Origin: Bacteroidales bacterium
Lineage (GTDB): Bacteria; Bacteroidota; Bacteroidia; Bacteroidales; UBA932
Assembly (NCBI GenBank): GCA_004552965.1
Contig: SFMU01000020.1
Coordinates: 1-31,368 of the forward strand
Length of the DNA: 31,368 nucleotides
Direction: 5' to 3'
Part shown: positions 22,696 through 31,368 of the stretch, in pieces
Layout of the letters: the number at the start of each line of letters is the position of its first letter
Numbering within the stretch: position 1 is the first letter of the stretch
Program-made: the position numbers and the translations under genes
The notes under the pieces: model-generated
What the model was told of the DNA's origin: nothing
What the model saw: only the letters and a program-made list of their open reading frames with translations
Database searches by the model: none

Positions 22696-24189
22696 ATGGA
22701 CAAGATCAACATTTCATACTGCTCTGACAAGTACCAGTACACGATGGGAAAATCCTTCCTCGAGACCGGAAGAAAGGACACCATGGCTGTCTTCAACCTT
22801 TTCTACCGCAAAGCTCCGGAGAACAACAACTGGGCTGTGGTGAGCGGCACCGAGGAGGTCATCGAATGCATCCGGAACCTGGGGAACGAGGAGCCAGGAT
22901 TCTACGAGAAATTCCTTCCGGGCGAGGAATATGCCAGGTTCCGCGAATACCTTTCCTCGATGAGATTCACCGGCAACGTGTACGCGATGCGCGAAGGTGA
23001 GATCGCCTTCCCGAACGAGCCAATCGTGATTGTCGAGGCTCCGCTTATCGAGGCCCAGGTGCTCGAGACCCCTCTGCTCTGCATCATGAACCACCAGATG
23101 GCCGTGGCCACCAAGGCTTCGAGAGTGTGCAGGGCGACCGACCGTCCTGTCAGCGAATTCGGTTCCAGACGTGCCCACGGTCCATGGGCAGCGACCTATG
23201 GCGCCAAGGCTGCGATCATCGCCGGCTGCGCCAGCACTTCCAACATCCTGACCGGGGCGATGAACGGAGTTCCTTCGACAGGGACCATGGCTCACAGTTT
23301 CATAACTTCGTACGGGAGCACTGTGGAGGGCGAGCACCAGGCCTTCAGGGACTACATAAACACTCACCGGGGAGAGGGTCTCATCCTTCTGATTGACACC
23401 TACGACACTCTCAAGTGCGGAGTGCTCAACGCGATAAGGACATTCAAGGAATGCGGCATCGACGACAGCTACCCTCACGGCTACGGAGTGCGGCTGGACA
23501 GCGGAGACCTTGCCTACCTGTCGATCAAGGTCCGCAAGATCCTCGATGCCCACGGACTTTCCAAGTGCAAGATCTTCGCGACCAACTCGCTTGATGAATA
23601 TCTGATCACGGATCTCGAGCGTCAGGGAGCCAGGATCGACTGCTATGGAGTCGGTGACGCAATCGCCACCAGCAAGGCCGCACCTTGCTTCGGCAATGTC
23701 TACAAGCTGGTTCAGATTGACGGGAAGCCGGTGCTCAAACGCTCCGAAGACACCATAAAACTTATCAATCCGGGCTTCCAGATCACATACAGGATCACCA
23801 GGAACGACCCTGAGCAGGGCGAGATATTCAAGGCTGACGTGACTTGCCTCCGCGGAGACTCCTTCGCGCAGAAGATCGAGAAGGGTGAAGAATTCACGGT
23901 CTATGCCGAGCACGACCGCTACAAGTACAAGACCTTCGAGGCTGGGACATATTCATGGAAAGTTCTTCAGCACCCTGTCATCGAGGGAGGCGAAGTGGTG
24001 GCCACGAGGCACACGCTGATGGAAAAGAAGGCCTACTACAATGAGACCCTTGCCCATTTCAGCCCATCGGAGAGGCGTCTGATCAATCCTCACTACTACA
24101 AATCCGACATTTCCGATGATCTCTACAGGACAAAACTGAGCATACTCGACACTCTGAACAAAGAAATCGAGGGATTCAGCATAGACTAG
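22696..24189 (+). CDS. pncB: Nicotinate phosphoribosyltransferase
   Basis: A 497-residue cytoplasmic enzyme of the NAPRTase/NAMPT family. It joins nicotinate (or less likely nicotinamide) with PRPP to form the mononucleotide for NAD salvage. The N-terminal CSDKYQYTMGKSFLETG segment (family D-x-Y-x-x-T-M) is followed by EFGSRRAHGP (about residues 155-164), the substrate-binding region. Then come GTMAHSFITSYG with the catalytic His, LLIDTYDTLKCGV, GYGVRLDSGDLAYLS and FATNSLDEYLI. Asp-Ser-Gly-Asp and the later GVGDAIATS segment form the PRPP site. Length fits long bacterial PncB. It stands alone between the nitroreductase and the susCD operon. Confidence 0.94.
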   Translation: MDKINISYCSDKYQYTMGKSFLETGRKDTMAVFNLFYRKAPENNNWAVVSGTEEVIECIRNLGNEEPGFYEKFLPGEEYARFREYLSSMRFTGNVYAMREGEIAFPNEPIVIVEAPLIEAQVLETPLLCIMNHQMAVATKASRVCRATDRPVSEFGSRRAHGPWAATYGAKAAIIAGCASTSNILTGAMNGVPSTGTMAHSFITSYGSTVEGEHQAFRDYINTHRGEGLILLIDTYDTLKCGVLNAIRTFKECGIDDSYPHGYGVRLDSGDLAYLSIKVRKILDAHGLSKCKIFATNSLDEYLITDLERQGARIDCYGVGDAIATSKAAPCFGNVYKLVQIDGKPVLKRSEDTIKLINPGFQITYRITRNDPEQGEIFKADVTCLRGDSFAQKIEKGEEFTVYAEHDRYKYKTFEAGTYSWKVLQHPVIEGGEVVATRHTLMEKKAYYNETLAHFSPSERRLINPHYYKSDISDDLYRTKLSILDTLNKEIEGFSID

Positions 24190-24202
24190 GCAGGATATTC
24201 AC

Positions 24203-24210
24203 TATATTTG
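24203..24210 (+). promoter_or_regulatory. -7 promoter box of the susC operon
   Basis: TATATTTG matches TAnnTTTG exactly, 19 bases before the susC-like ATG at 24229. No good -33 TTG is found 20 bases upstream (GCAT). An activator-dependent promoter would fit the missing -33 box. Confidence 0.5.
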
Positions 24211-24228
24211 TTTACTCATACATCGACT

Positions 24229-27200
24229 ATGACAAACAAAATTACACATTGTCTGTCAGGATTCCTGTGCATCGCTATCGGAATCCTTCTCTCACAGACA
24301 GTCATCTTCGCCCAGCAGTCCCGGACTGTCAGCGGTACTATCACCGACACAGCCAAGGAGCCCCTGGCCGGGGCGGCGGTCACGACAGTAGTCAACGGCA
24401 GGACCAAGGGAACCATCGCAGATTCTGAAGGACGGTATTCGATCGAAGTTCCAGGAAAGGAAGTCCTCCTCGAATTCTCCTTCCTCGGGATGAAGACCAA
24501 AAAGGTCAGTGTCCCCGCCGGCACCAAGGTCATCAACGTCGTCCTCGAGTCCGACAACAGCATCGAAGAGGCCGTCATCAGCACCGGCTACGGAGTCGTG
24601 CAGAGAAGGCTGGACATGACGGGGTCAGCTTACCAGGTCACTTCGGAGGAGATAAAGTCCCTGCCGAAGACCAATGTCGCGAACATGCTCGACGGTCTTG
24701 TACCGGGTCTTACGGTGTCCACCCGCCAGGCAGGATCCCGCGACACCTACTCGCTCCGAATCCGGGGAGACGCTTCCTTGAGCGCCAACTGCGAGCCTTT
24801 GTGGATTGTCGACGACGTGCCTATCTTCACCGGCAACCTAACCAGCAATTCCATTACCGGAATGAGCTACAATGTCAGCCCGATCTCCTACCTCAATCCG
24901 GAGGACATCGAATCCATCACCGTCCTGAAGGATGCTTCGGCAGTGTCGATCTACGGTGCCGACGGAGCCAACGGTGTCATCCTGATCAAGACCAAGAAAG
25001 GGTCGGACAACGGCAAGGTCGAAGTCCAGGCCTCGATAAAGCAGGGAATCTCACAGATTGACAGGACCACGTTGCTGCGCCTCTGCAACACGGAACAGTG
25101 GTGGACCCTCGCCACGGAAGCATGGACCAATGCCGGTTACGACATGGCGAACTTCCCTTACCAGGACAACGAGTTCAACTCCTATTCGACAACCGACACC
25201 GACTGGTACGATGTCTACTACGGCACAGGATATGACACCGACATATCCATTTCCGTAAGGTCCGGAAAGGACAAGTCCAGCAACTATCTTTCATTCTCGT
25301 TCCTCAACAACAAGTCGACCGTCAAGGGAAACACCACCAGGAGGTTTTCCATCAGGGACAGGATCACCTATCAGATCGGGAAGAAGCTGAAGGCAGACCT
25401 GAACATGAGCATCAGCTACAATGTCAACGACATATTCTCAGTCAGCAAATCCTACACCACCGTGATTCCGATCTTCTCCCCTTACGACGAAGACGGTGTC
25501 ACCCCGAGGCTTTACAACTACTATAGCAGGGAAACAGACTCCTACAACCCGGTCCAGAGGAAGTTTATCTACAACCAGGTCCCTGAAAGGGAGTTCAGCG
25601 ACAACACCCAGTACGGACTTGGAATAAATGGCAGCGCCAATCTTGAATACGAGATCTGCAAAGGACTGAAAGCCACCGCGATGTTCGGCATGGACAACTC
25701 TATCGCTGCCGAACTGCTGTACTCTCCATCCAACACGCTCAACGGAATAACCTCCTACGAACTGAACGGATACTCCAGAAGAGGTGCCGCCACGACAATG
25801 AAGTGGAACAACATCGACAGGCTCAACTTCAACCGCCAGTTCGGCAAGTTCAGGATCAATGCGATGCTCGGTGTCGAGCTGACCAGCAATGTGAGCAGGA
25901 ATGTCTACAGCTACGGTTACGGATTCCCGAACGACAACATCAAGGAGATTGCCTATGCCATTTCCTCGACCGTGAAAGGCTCCTCTTCCGCCAGCAACAA
26001 CAGGACTCTGTCCTATCTCGGGTCAGCCTCGGTGGCCTTCGACAACAAGTACATCCTTTCGGCTTCCTACAGGCGCCAGGGCAATTCCGCTTTCAGCACC
26101 TATCAGCAGTGGGGTGATTTCGCTTCGGTGGGCCTGTCGTGGAATGTTGACAGGGAAGCTTTCTGGAAGGTTCCGTTCATGGACAGATTCAAGATCAAGG
26201 TCAGCTATGGAAACAGCGGCAATTCAAGGGTCAACACTTCTGCGGCATACGGCACCTACACCGTCTCTTCCAGCGACTACTACGGCGGTCTGATGGGAGC
26301 TTCACAGGCCTCGGCTCCGAACCCTGGCCTCAGCTGGGAGAAGACAGACATATTCAATCTCGGACTTGACCTGGGCTTCTTCGACAACAGGCTGGGGCTT
26401 TCCTTCGAAGGATATGACAAGTACACCCACGACATGCTCTACAGCGGAAGAGTGTCTTCGATAATCGCCAACTCGACAGTCACGAGGAATGTCGGTTCAA
26501 TGGAAAACATCGGCTTCGAGGCCACCCTGTCGGCCAACATCATCAGGAGGGACAATTTCGACTGGACAGTCCAGATGAACGGTTTCTTCAACAGGAACAA
26601 GATCCTTGAACTGTACCAGGACATGCACACGGGCTTCTTTGACTATGTGTGGGTCAAGGGTGCAAGCAAGAATGCCTGGTGGCTGAGCCGCTGGGCCGGA
26701 GTGGACCCTACCACGGGAATGCCGATGTGGTACACTGCCAACGGAGACCTCACATATTCATTCTCTTACGACAACAGGGTCCTGCTTCCCGAATATGACA
26801 AGCAGCCTGACTTCGAGGGAGGTCTTGTGAACAACATGAAATGGGGGCCGGTCTCTCTGAGGGTGCAGATCAACTACGGTTTCGGCGGTTGGGAGTACCT
26901 GAACAACAGCGGAGATGGCTATGATATCCTCGACAACAACACGATTGTAGAGGAGCTCGACCACTGGAGGGAACCCGGAGACGTGTCTTCCAATCCGAAG
27001 TTCGTCTACAAGAACTCGTCCAGTTCCACCCTGGGTTCGACCAGGTTCCTGCATTCGAAGACTCACATCCAGCTGAAGAATGTCGCTCTCTACTACAATC
27101 TTCCGAAGAGCGTCAGCAAATTCCTTGGGGTCGGTAATGTCGAGCTTTCGCTGATCGGGGACAACCTGTATTTCTGGAGTCCCGAGCAGAAGAAGGGGAA

Positions 27201-27276
27201 GAACAGCTACAAGACAATGGCCTACACAAGAGGTATCACAAGAGGGGTTTCGGGCCAGATAATCATCAATTTCTAG
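24229..27276 (+). CDS. SusC-like TonB-dependent outer-membrane transporter
   Basis: 1015 residues from the ATG at 24229 (MTNKITHCLSGFLCIAIG). A TTG 21 bases upstream overlaps the promoter box and is rejected. The signal peptide ends near FAQQ (about residue 30). A CarboxypepD-reg-like domain follows (about 32-110, VSGTITDTAKEPLAGAAV). The TonB plug shows ISTGYGVVQRRLDMTGS, MLDGLVPGLTVS and the SusC signature NPEDIESITVLKDASAVSIYG then ANGVILIKTKKG. The 22-strand barrel ends with GVSGQIIINF. No N-terminal STN signalling domain is seen, so regulation through an anti-sigma partner is unlikely. It imports a large ligand, glycan or peptide, with the SusD-like protein encoded 4 bases downstream. 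Confidence 0.95.
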   Translation: MTNKITHCLSGFLCIAIGILLSQTVIFAQQSRTVSGTITDTAKEPLAGAAVTTVVNGRTKGTIADSEGRYSIEVPGKEVLLEFSFLGMKTKKVSVPAGTKVINVVLESDNSIEEAVISTGYGVVQRRLDMTGSAYQVTSEEIKSLPKTNVANMLDGLVPGLTVSTRQAGSRDTYSLRIRGDASLSANCEPLWIVDDVPIFTGNLTSNSITGMSYNVSPISYLNPEDIESITVLKDASAVSIYGADGANGVILIKTKKGSDNGKVEVQASIKQGISQIDRTTLLRLCNTEQWWTLATEAWTNAGYDMANFPYQDNEFNSYSTTDTDWYDVYYGTGYDTDISISVRSGKDKSSNYLSFSFLNNKSTVKGNTTRRFSIRDRITYQIGKKLKADLNMSISYNVNDIFSVSKSYTTVIPIFSPYDEDGVTPRLYNYYSRETDSYNPVQRKFIYNQVPEREFSDNTQYGLGINGSANLEYEICKGLKATAMFGMDNSIAAELLYSPSNTLNGITSYELNGYSRRGAATTMKWNNIDRLNFNRQFGKFRINAMLGVELTSNVSRNVYSYGYGFPNDNIKEIAYAISSTVKGSSSASNNRTLSYLGSASVAFDNKYILSASYRRQGNSAFSTYQQWGDFASVGLSWNVDREAFWKVPFMDRFKIKVSYGNSGNSRVNTSAAYGTYTVSSSDYYGGLMGASQASAPNPGLSWEKTDIFNLGLDLGFFDNRLGLSFEGYDKYTHDMLYSGRVSSIIANSTVTRNVGSMENIGFEATLSANIIRRDNFDWTVQMNGFFNRNKILELYQDMHTGFFDYVWVKGASKNAWWLSRWAGVDPTTGMPMWYTANGDLTYSFSYDNRVLLPEYDKQPDFEGGLVNNMKWGPVSLRVQINYGFGGWEYLNNSGDGYDILDNNTIVEELDHWREPGDVSSNPKFVYKNSSSSTLGSTRFLHSKTHIQLKNVALYYNLPKSVSKFLGVGNVELSLIGDNLYFWSPEQKKGKNSYKTMAYTRGITRGVSGQIIINF

Positions 27277-27280
27277 AGGA

Positions 27281-28735
27281 ATGAAGAACTTTGTACCATA
27301 CATTGCGGCAATCGCCGCGACCATCTCCTCCTGCACGTCCTTTCTCAATGTAGACCAGCTGGGGAAGAACACTATCGAGGGCTTCTTCTCCACACCGGAC
27401 GGACTGACGAGCGCCGGTATAGGGCTCCACAGGGCTTTTCTGGAGTATTATGACGACGAATACATCAAGCTGGCCGAGCTCCAGGGCGACAATCTGGACG
27501 TTCTGAGAAGCAACTGCAATGAGGCAAACCTCCTTGTCTACGATTTCGAATCAGAAGAGGCACATGATGCCGGACACCCGTACTATGCCTGGAACAAGGG
27601 CTATGATGTCGTCACCAATGCCAACCAGATTCTGGAACACGCCCCGAAGCTTCTGGCCAAGTACCCGAACCAGGAAGAGCTGGTACGCAAGGAACTCGGC
27701 TATGCCTATTTCGTCAGAGCCGTCATGATATTCAATCTCACCAACATCTACGGCCAGGCCTATGACTACACTCCTGACGCCTCGCACCTGGGTGTCGTGC
27801 CTGTCGACAGGATTCCGGGCTTCGACGACAAGCTTCCGAGGCAGAGCGTCAAGGCATGCTATGACCTTGTCCTCTCTGACCTTAACAAAGCCCTCGAGAA
27901 TTTCGGTGACGACAGCGTGCCATCTGTCTATTATGCCTCCGGGCTGGCAGCCAAGGCAATGCTTGCAAGAGTCTGCCTCTACATGAAAGACTATGCCAGT
28001 GCGGCCCGCTACGCGAAAGAGGTGATGGACCGCGTCAGCCTCGTCGGCAGAAATGAATATGTCGACATGTTCCGCCGAGCCCAGAACACTCCGGGAGAAT
28101 GCATCATGAGGCTGAACACCTACGATGCCGGAAGCGGAATGACTTCATTCTGCGATCCTACAGGGGCACAGGATGCCAGACCGGAAGCCGGCTTTGCAAG
28201 CACGTTTGCGGACAACGACATCAGGAAGGAACTGCTGACCTTTGTGGGAGAGGCTGAAGACAAGACCCATGAAGGCCAGAGCTACTCCGCAATCTGCAAA
28301 TACCTGCCGTTCAAAGGCGGAGAAAGCAACGAATCCAACAGGCGCTGGGATTATCCGCTTCTGAGAGTTTCCGAGATGTACCTGATCCATGCCGAGGCTC
28401 TGTGCCTTGGCCCGGACAAGGACCTCAAGACAGCCGCCGACGACATCAAGGCTCTGAGGGCCAGGGCCTTGGGTACAGACCCGTCCACGATAGACATCGG
28501 TTATTCTTCAGCCGTGGATCTAGACAGGATCATCCAGGAGGAAAGGGCGAAAGAACTCTGCTACGAGGGACACCGCTTTTTCGACCTGAAGAGACGGCAT
28601 GAGGACATCGTGCGCCCGGCCACGACGTCGTCGCATCTGAAGACTCTGAAATACCCGCATTACCGCTACGTGCTGCCTATCGCCCATCTGGAGATGCAGG
28701 CCAACGAATCAATGGTTCAGAATGAAAACTACTAG
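27281..28735 (+). CDS. SusD-like nutrient-binding outer-membrane lipoprotein
   Basis: 484 residues with a lipoprotein signal (Cys in ISSCTSFL, residue ~18). The N-terminus LNVDQLGKNTIEGFFSTPDGLTSAG and the TPR-like helices (YAYFVRAVMIFNLTNIYGQ, ALENFGDD, ASGLAAKAMLARVCLYMKDYASAARYA) match RagB/SusD. The end has the family closing motif EERAKELCYEGHRFFDLKRR. It caps the SusC-like barrel on the cell surface and binds the ligand. It lies 4 bases after susC. Its last bases overlap a possible early start of the next gene. The ligand cannot be told from the sequence. Confidence 0.94.
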   Translation: MKNFVPYIAAIAATISSCTSFLNVDQLGKNTIEGFFSTPDGLTSAGIGLHRAFLEYYDDEYIKLAELQGDNLDVLRSNCNEANLLVYDFESEEAHDAGHPYYAWNKGYDVVTNANQILEHAPKLLAKYPNQEELVRKELGYAYFVRAVMIFNLTNIYGQAYDYTPDASHLGVVPVDRIPGFDDKLPRQSVKACYDLVLSDLNKALENFGDDSVPSVYYASGLAAKAMLARVCLYMKDYASAARYAKEVMDRVSLVGRNEYVDMFRRAQNTPGECIMRLNTYDAGSGMTSFCDPTGAQDARPEAGFASTFADNDIRKELLTFVGEAEDKTHEGQSYSAICKYLPFKGGESNESNRRWDYPLLRVSEMYLIHAEALCLGPDKDLKTAADDIKALRARALGTDPSTIDIGYSSAVDLDRIIQEERAKELCYEGHRFFDLKRRHEDIVRPATTSSHLKTLKYPHYRYVLPIAHLEMQANESMVQNENY

Positions 28736-28736
28736 C

Positions 28737-29231
28737 ATGAAACCTTTACGCAGATTATCCGGCATATTCACAGCCCTGGGACTCCTCTGCCTCCTTTCAG
28801 GATGCGGAACGCATGAGGATGTCCTTTTTGACACGCCTTTCGCGACAGTTTCCGACAAGTCCAAGCTTCAGACTTCCATGACAGTGGACAAGGAAGGGAA
28901 CAACGTGCTCACGGAGCTCTGCGTGTCAGTCAACGCATCCAGAAACAAGTTCACCGAGCCCATCGTCATCGAATATGACATGATCCTGGGGGACGGCCTT
29001 AAGGAAGGCGTGGATTTCAAGCTCCAGGCCAGCACGGCGAGTCCCCTCACCTTCGAGCCTGGGACCTATGACCTTCCGGTCAGAATCCTGTGGCTGAAGA
29101 ACCCTGACTTTGACGGGAGCAAGGACAACAGTCTCAGGATAAGGCTGAAGTCAAGCAGCCTGGAGGGCATGGTCATGGGATATCCCGGACCCGGAGAAGT
29201 CCGAAGGGAATTCTCCTTCCTGAAGAAATAG
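28737..29231 (+). CDS. Small SusE-position surface lipoprotein
   Basis: About 164 residues from the ATG at 28737 (MKPLRRLSGIFTALGLLCLLSGCG). A second ATG at 28722, inside the end of susD, gives five more residues and is also possible. The lipobox is LLSGC. The rest is beta-rich (VSDKSKLQTSMTVDKEG, LCVSVNASRNKFTEPIVIEYDM, FEPGTYDLPVRILWL, SLRIRLKSSSLEG), like the immunoglobulin-type DUF1735/DUF4843-like domains of SusCD-associated lipoproteins. It probably sits on the cell surface and helps the SusCD pair hold its ligand. The family call is tentative. Confidence 0.7.
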   Translation: MKPLRRLSGIFTALGLLCLLSGCGTHEDVLFDTPFATVSDKSKLQTSMTVDKEGNNVLTELCVSVNASRNKFTEPIVIEYDMILGDGLKEGVDFKLQASTASPLTFEPGTYDLPVRILWLKNPDFDGSKDNSLRIRLKSSSLEGMVMGYPGPGEVRREFSFLKK

Positions 29232-29263
29232 AATATTACAGAAACAACACATCAGTATCAGTT

Positions 29264-31084
29264 ATGAAAAGAATTTTTGTCTTTCTGATGAGCGCAATCG
29301 CAATCGTTGCGACTCTGTCATCATGCAATCAGGAATATGTTCCTGACGGGACTGCCGAACTTCAGTCCATCAAACTCACTTCCAGTTTGAACCCTTCCCT
29401 TGATTCCGACATCGTGGGAGCCATCGATGCCGAGGCCAAGACCATCACCTTCGTCATTCCGGAATCAGTTTCCGAGACTTCATTCATCCCGACTTTCACC
29501 GTCACCACCGACGACATCTTCAAGGCTTCCGGTACAATCATCGAAAGCGGTGTGACCCCGATGGAAATCACCGACGGCGCAAAGGTTTACATCTCAGATG
29601 AGAAATCTTCACTTCTGGTCACCTACACTCTGATAGTCGTTCCAAATGACTTCACGGCCGAGCTTCTCGGTGTCACAATCGCTGCTGAGGACAATTCAGG
29701 CCTCATCACCGAGGACATCACCGCTGAAGTGTCAGAGGAGATGATCACCCGCGTCCCTGCAGCAGCCTTCCGCCAGGAACTCACAATCCGCCTCACCGCC
29801 ACTTCGAATGACAAGATCAAGGTGAACGGTTCCGAAATCAGCGACGGCAAGGCTCTCAATGTTGACACCGCATTCCCTATCGACATCACCGTCACTGACG
29901 AAATCGCAGGCAAATCAGCCAAGTACGTTCTCAAGGTCGGCAAGATCCTCAACAACGTCTGCGAACTTGTGGCCACATATTCGAACGATGTTGTCGACGA
30001 CTATGTCGCCCTTGCGGTAGATGCTGCCAACGATGTCCCTTACATCGTTGTCGGAGAGAACAAGACTGTCGACGGCACAACGACCAAGGCAATGGCAACT
30101 GTCCTCAGATTCAACGGAAGCGCACTTGAGACCGTGGGTGGCAACTGCTTCTCCGGAGGACAGACAAGCTACAGCAGTATCGACGTGATCGACGGAAAGC
30201 CATATGTCGCATTCGTCGACGCTGCCGCTCCGACCAAGAACAGGGTCAGCTGCATGGCTTTCAATGGCTCTTCCTGGGAGTACGTAGGAGAACAGGGCTT
30301 CGGCGCCAAGATTACCGGTCTTTCCTACTACCGATTCGACATGATCCTTGATCCTGTCACCAAGTACCCTGTAGTTGCCCTTACCACTAACGAAGCCCTG
30401 AACGGACTTGCAAAGCGCGATCTGGCAGTCTCAGTCTTCGACGGAAGCTCATGGGATGCCAACAAATCGGTTTCGGGAAGAGTCCAGAGGTATTGCTACA
30501 ATGAAAAGTTCGCACGTTCCAATGATGCTGTCTTCCTTCTTGCAGCGAACCAGACCGAGAAGACTTTCTCACTCTATCAATACAAGGACAAGGCATGGAG
30601 CGTTCTCGATGCGGAACTTGTAATCAACGGCACGGCTGACATCTGTACCATGTTCGCAGACCTTGACTGCAGCCCTGACGGAAGCGTTTACGCAACCGTA
30701 GGTGACAACAGTTCAGGCAATTACCTCTGCACATTCTACAAATATGACGGAACGGCTCTAGTGAAGGCCTGGAACCCTCTCCCGGGCGTATCATTCGACG
30801 ACAAAGAGTGCCAATGGGATCTCACCTTCGATGCCAACGGTTCACCGGTCATCGCATGCATCCCTACAGGTGAAACGAATGCCGTCAAATTATTCTGCAT
30901 GGATGAGGAAACCAAGGACTGGGGCCCGGCAATCGAACTCGGTGAGGCTGCAGGCAGCTACCTGGCTACCGGCAGAGCAGACAACGGCCACGTCTACATT
31001 GCCTACAGTGTAGAAGATGCTTCGGGCATCAACACCATCAAGCTTTACAGATACGGTCTCGAGGAAGATATCCTTCCTGAATAG
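29264..31084 (+). CDS. Surface lipoprotein with DUF5018-like and beta-propeller regions
   Basis: 606 residues with a lipoprotein signal (VATLSSCNQE, Cys ~21). Two Ig-like segments (about 30-130 ending VTYTLIVVPNDF; 130-225 ending AKYVLKVGKI) resemble DUF5018, as in surface glycan-binding lipoproteins. From about 235 to 600 there are repeated blocks with the pattern FNGSxW/DGSSW, a strand and PYVAF/PVVAL (MAFNGSSWEYVG, VSVFDGSSWDAN, YKDKAWSVLDA, FYKYDGTALVKAW). These look like blades of a beta-propeller. It is the last gene of the susCD operon, 32 bases after the small lipoprotein, and ends at a strong terminator. A ligand-binding role is likely; no catalytic motif was seen. Confidence 0.78.
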   Translation: MKRIFVFLMSAIAIVATLSSCNQEYVPDGTAELQSIKLTSSLNPSLDSDIVGAIDAEAKTITFVIPESVSETSFIPTFTVTTDDIFKASGTIIESGVTPMEITDGAKVYISDEKSSLLVTYTLIVVPNDFTAELLGVTIAAEDNSGLITEDITAEVSEEMITRVPAAAFRQELTIRLTATSNDKIKVNGSEISDGKALNVDTAFPIDITVTDEIAGKSAKYVLKVGKILNNVCELVATYSNDVVDDYVALAVDAANDVPYIVVGENKTVDGTTTKAMATVLRFNGSALETVGGNCFSGGQTSYSSIDVIDGKPYVAFVDAAAPTKNRVSCMAFNGSSWEYVGEQGFGAKITGLSYYRFDMILDPVTKYPVVALTTNEALNGLAKRDLAVSVFDGSSWDANKSVSGRVQRYCYNEKFARSNDAVFLLAANQTEKTFSLYQYKDKAWSVLDAELVINGTADICTMFADLDCSPDGSVYATVGDNSSGNYLCTFYKYDGTALVKAWNPLPGVSFDDKECQWDLTFDANGSPVIACIPTGETNAVKLFCMDEETKDWGPAIELGEAAGSYLATGRADNGHVYIAYSVEDASGINTIKLYRYGLEEDILPE

Positions 31085-31105
31085 TTTCCTCCAGGACTCA
31101 GATTA

Positions 31106-31155
31106 AAGAGGGCGGCTGACAAATGATTCAGCCGCCTTCTTCGTCTTTATCCCGA
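31106..31155 (+). terminator. Rho-independent terminator of the susCD operon
   Basis: GGCGGCTGA (31111-31119) and TCAGCCGCC (31128-31136) form a perfect 9-bp stem with an 8-base loop, followed by TTCTTCGTCTTT. It lies about 25 bases past the last stop codon. Confidence 0.85.
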
Positions 31156-31214
31156 CATGACCGGAGTGACGGTCGGGGTTGTCCGGGTCGGTCACGTCGG
31201 AACGAAGGCGTGAC
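31151..31214. other. Two further inverted repeats after the terminator
   Basis: CCCGAC (31151-31156) pairs with GTCGGG (31172-31177), and GTCACG (31191-31196) pairs with CGTGAC (31209-31214). No gene is seen here. They could be extra folding structures between the susCD operon and the presumed rRNA operon. Confidence 0.4.
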
Positions 31215-31219
31215 AACGG

Positions 31220-31368
31220 ATACGACCAACAATAAAACAGACACAACTAAAAAGTAAGAGATTTAAGATCAATAGTTCGGTAAAATTATAAAAGTTACAC
31301 CGCGGCGCGAACGCCGTAGAATAAAAGTTCTTTGAAATCAGTGTTATTTAATCGCATGTTCGGAGATT
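31220..31368 (+). promoter_or_regulatory. Probable rRNA operon leader (hairpin and boxA-like element)
   Basis: An AT-rich stretch (about 31220-31295) is followed by a CGGCG/CGCCG hairpin with a 4-base loop (31303-31316) and GTTCTTTGAAAT (31327-31338), which resembles the boxA antitermination element found in the leaders of 16S rRNA genes. No 16S sequence is reached before the window ends. A tRNA or other stable RNA leader is the main alternative. Confidence 0.45.

Noticed and set aside
22714..23913. 399-residue minus-strand frame
   Set aside because: It is the antisense shadow of the nicotinate phosphoribosyltransferase gene, produced by high GC and codon bias.

Overview
The window looks like a chromosomal segment of a Bacteroidales bacterium (Bacteroidota) with moderately high GC. 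The evidence is a SusC/SusD outer-membrane pair, a second CarboxypepD-reg/plug/barrel protein, an alpha-2-macroglobulin-like protein, HAAS/PspC/PadR proteins, a near absence of Shine-Dalgarno sites, and repeated copies of the Bacteroidota -7 promoter box TAnnTTTG at sensible places. Genus is not claimed. No intact phage, transposon, CRISPR array or tRNA was seen.

Left part (1-8069): a truncated alpha-2-macroglobulin-like exported protein and folC on the minus strand. Diverging from them are a PurL/PurM-like protein of unknown role, a PIN-PhoH ATPase and ppdK (pyruvate phosphate dikinase), the last with its own promoter. Positions 8123-10801 hold an outer-membrane receptor-like barrel with softer, lower-GC codon use and a Fur-box-like site in front of it.

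Middle part (10813-18040), all minus strand: a class C beta-lactamase-fold lipoprotein, an RpiB-type sugar-phosphate isomerase, a 430-base intergenic region with repeats and palindromes, an EamA transporter, a PspC/PadR/PspC membrane-signalling operon, and a class I fumarase with a clear terminator.

Positions 18100-19780 form a low-GC island between fumarase and prfB. It holds three unrecognised small genes and two coding scraps without starts, one of which resembles the conserved DHLG segment of RHS-type polymorphic toxins. This is the most accessory-looking part of the window.

Right part: prfB (without the usual frameshift) and murI diverge from overlapping promoters. murI is followed by a nitroreductase and a nicotinate phosphoribosyltransferase. 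A four-gene SusC/SusD/lipoprotein/beta-propeller operon then ends at a strong terminator. The last ~150 bases carry a hairpin and a boxA-like element that suggest an rRNA operon leader beginning at the window edge.

The most unexpected signal is sequence-wide. The heptamer CATATTC/GAATATG occurs about 40 times by eye, roughly ten times more than base composition predicts. Three exact copies and two near-copies are packed into the short gap before the nicotinate phosphoribosyltransferase gene.
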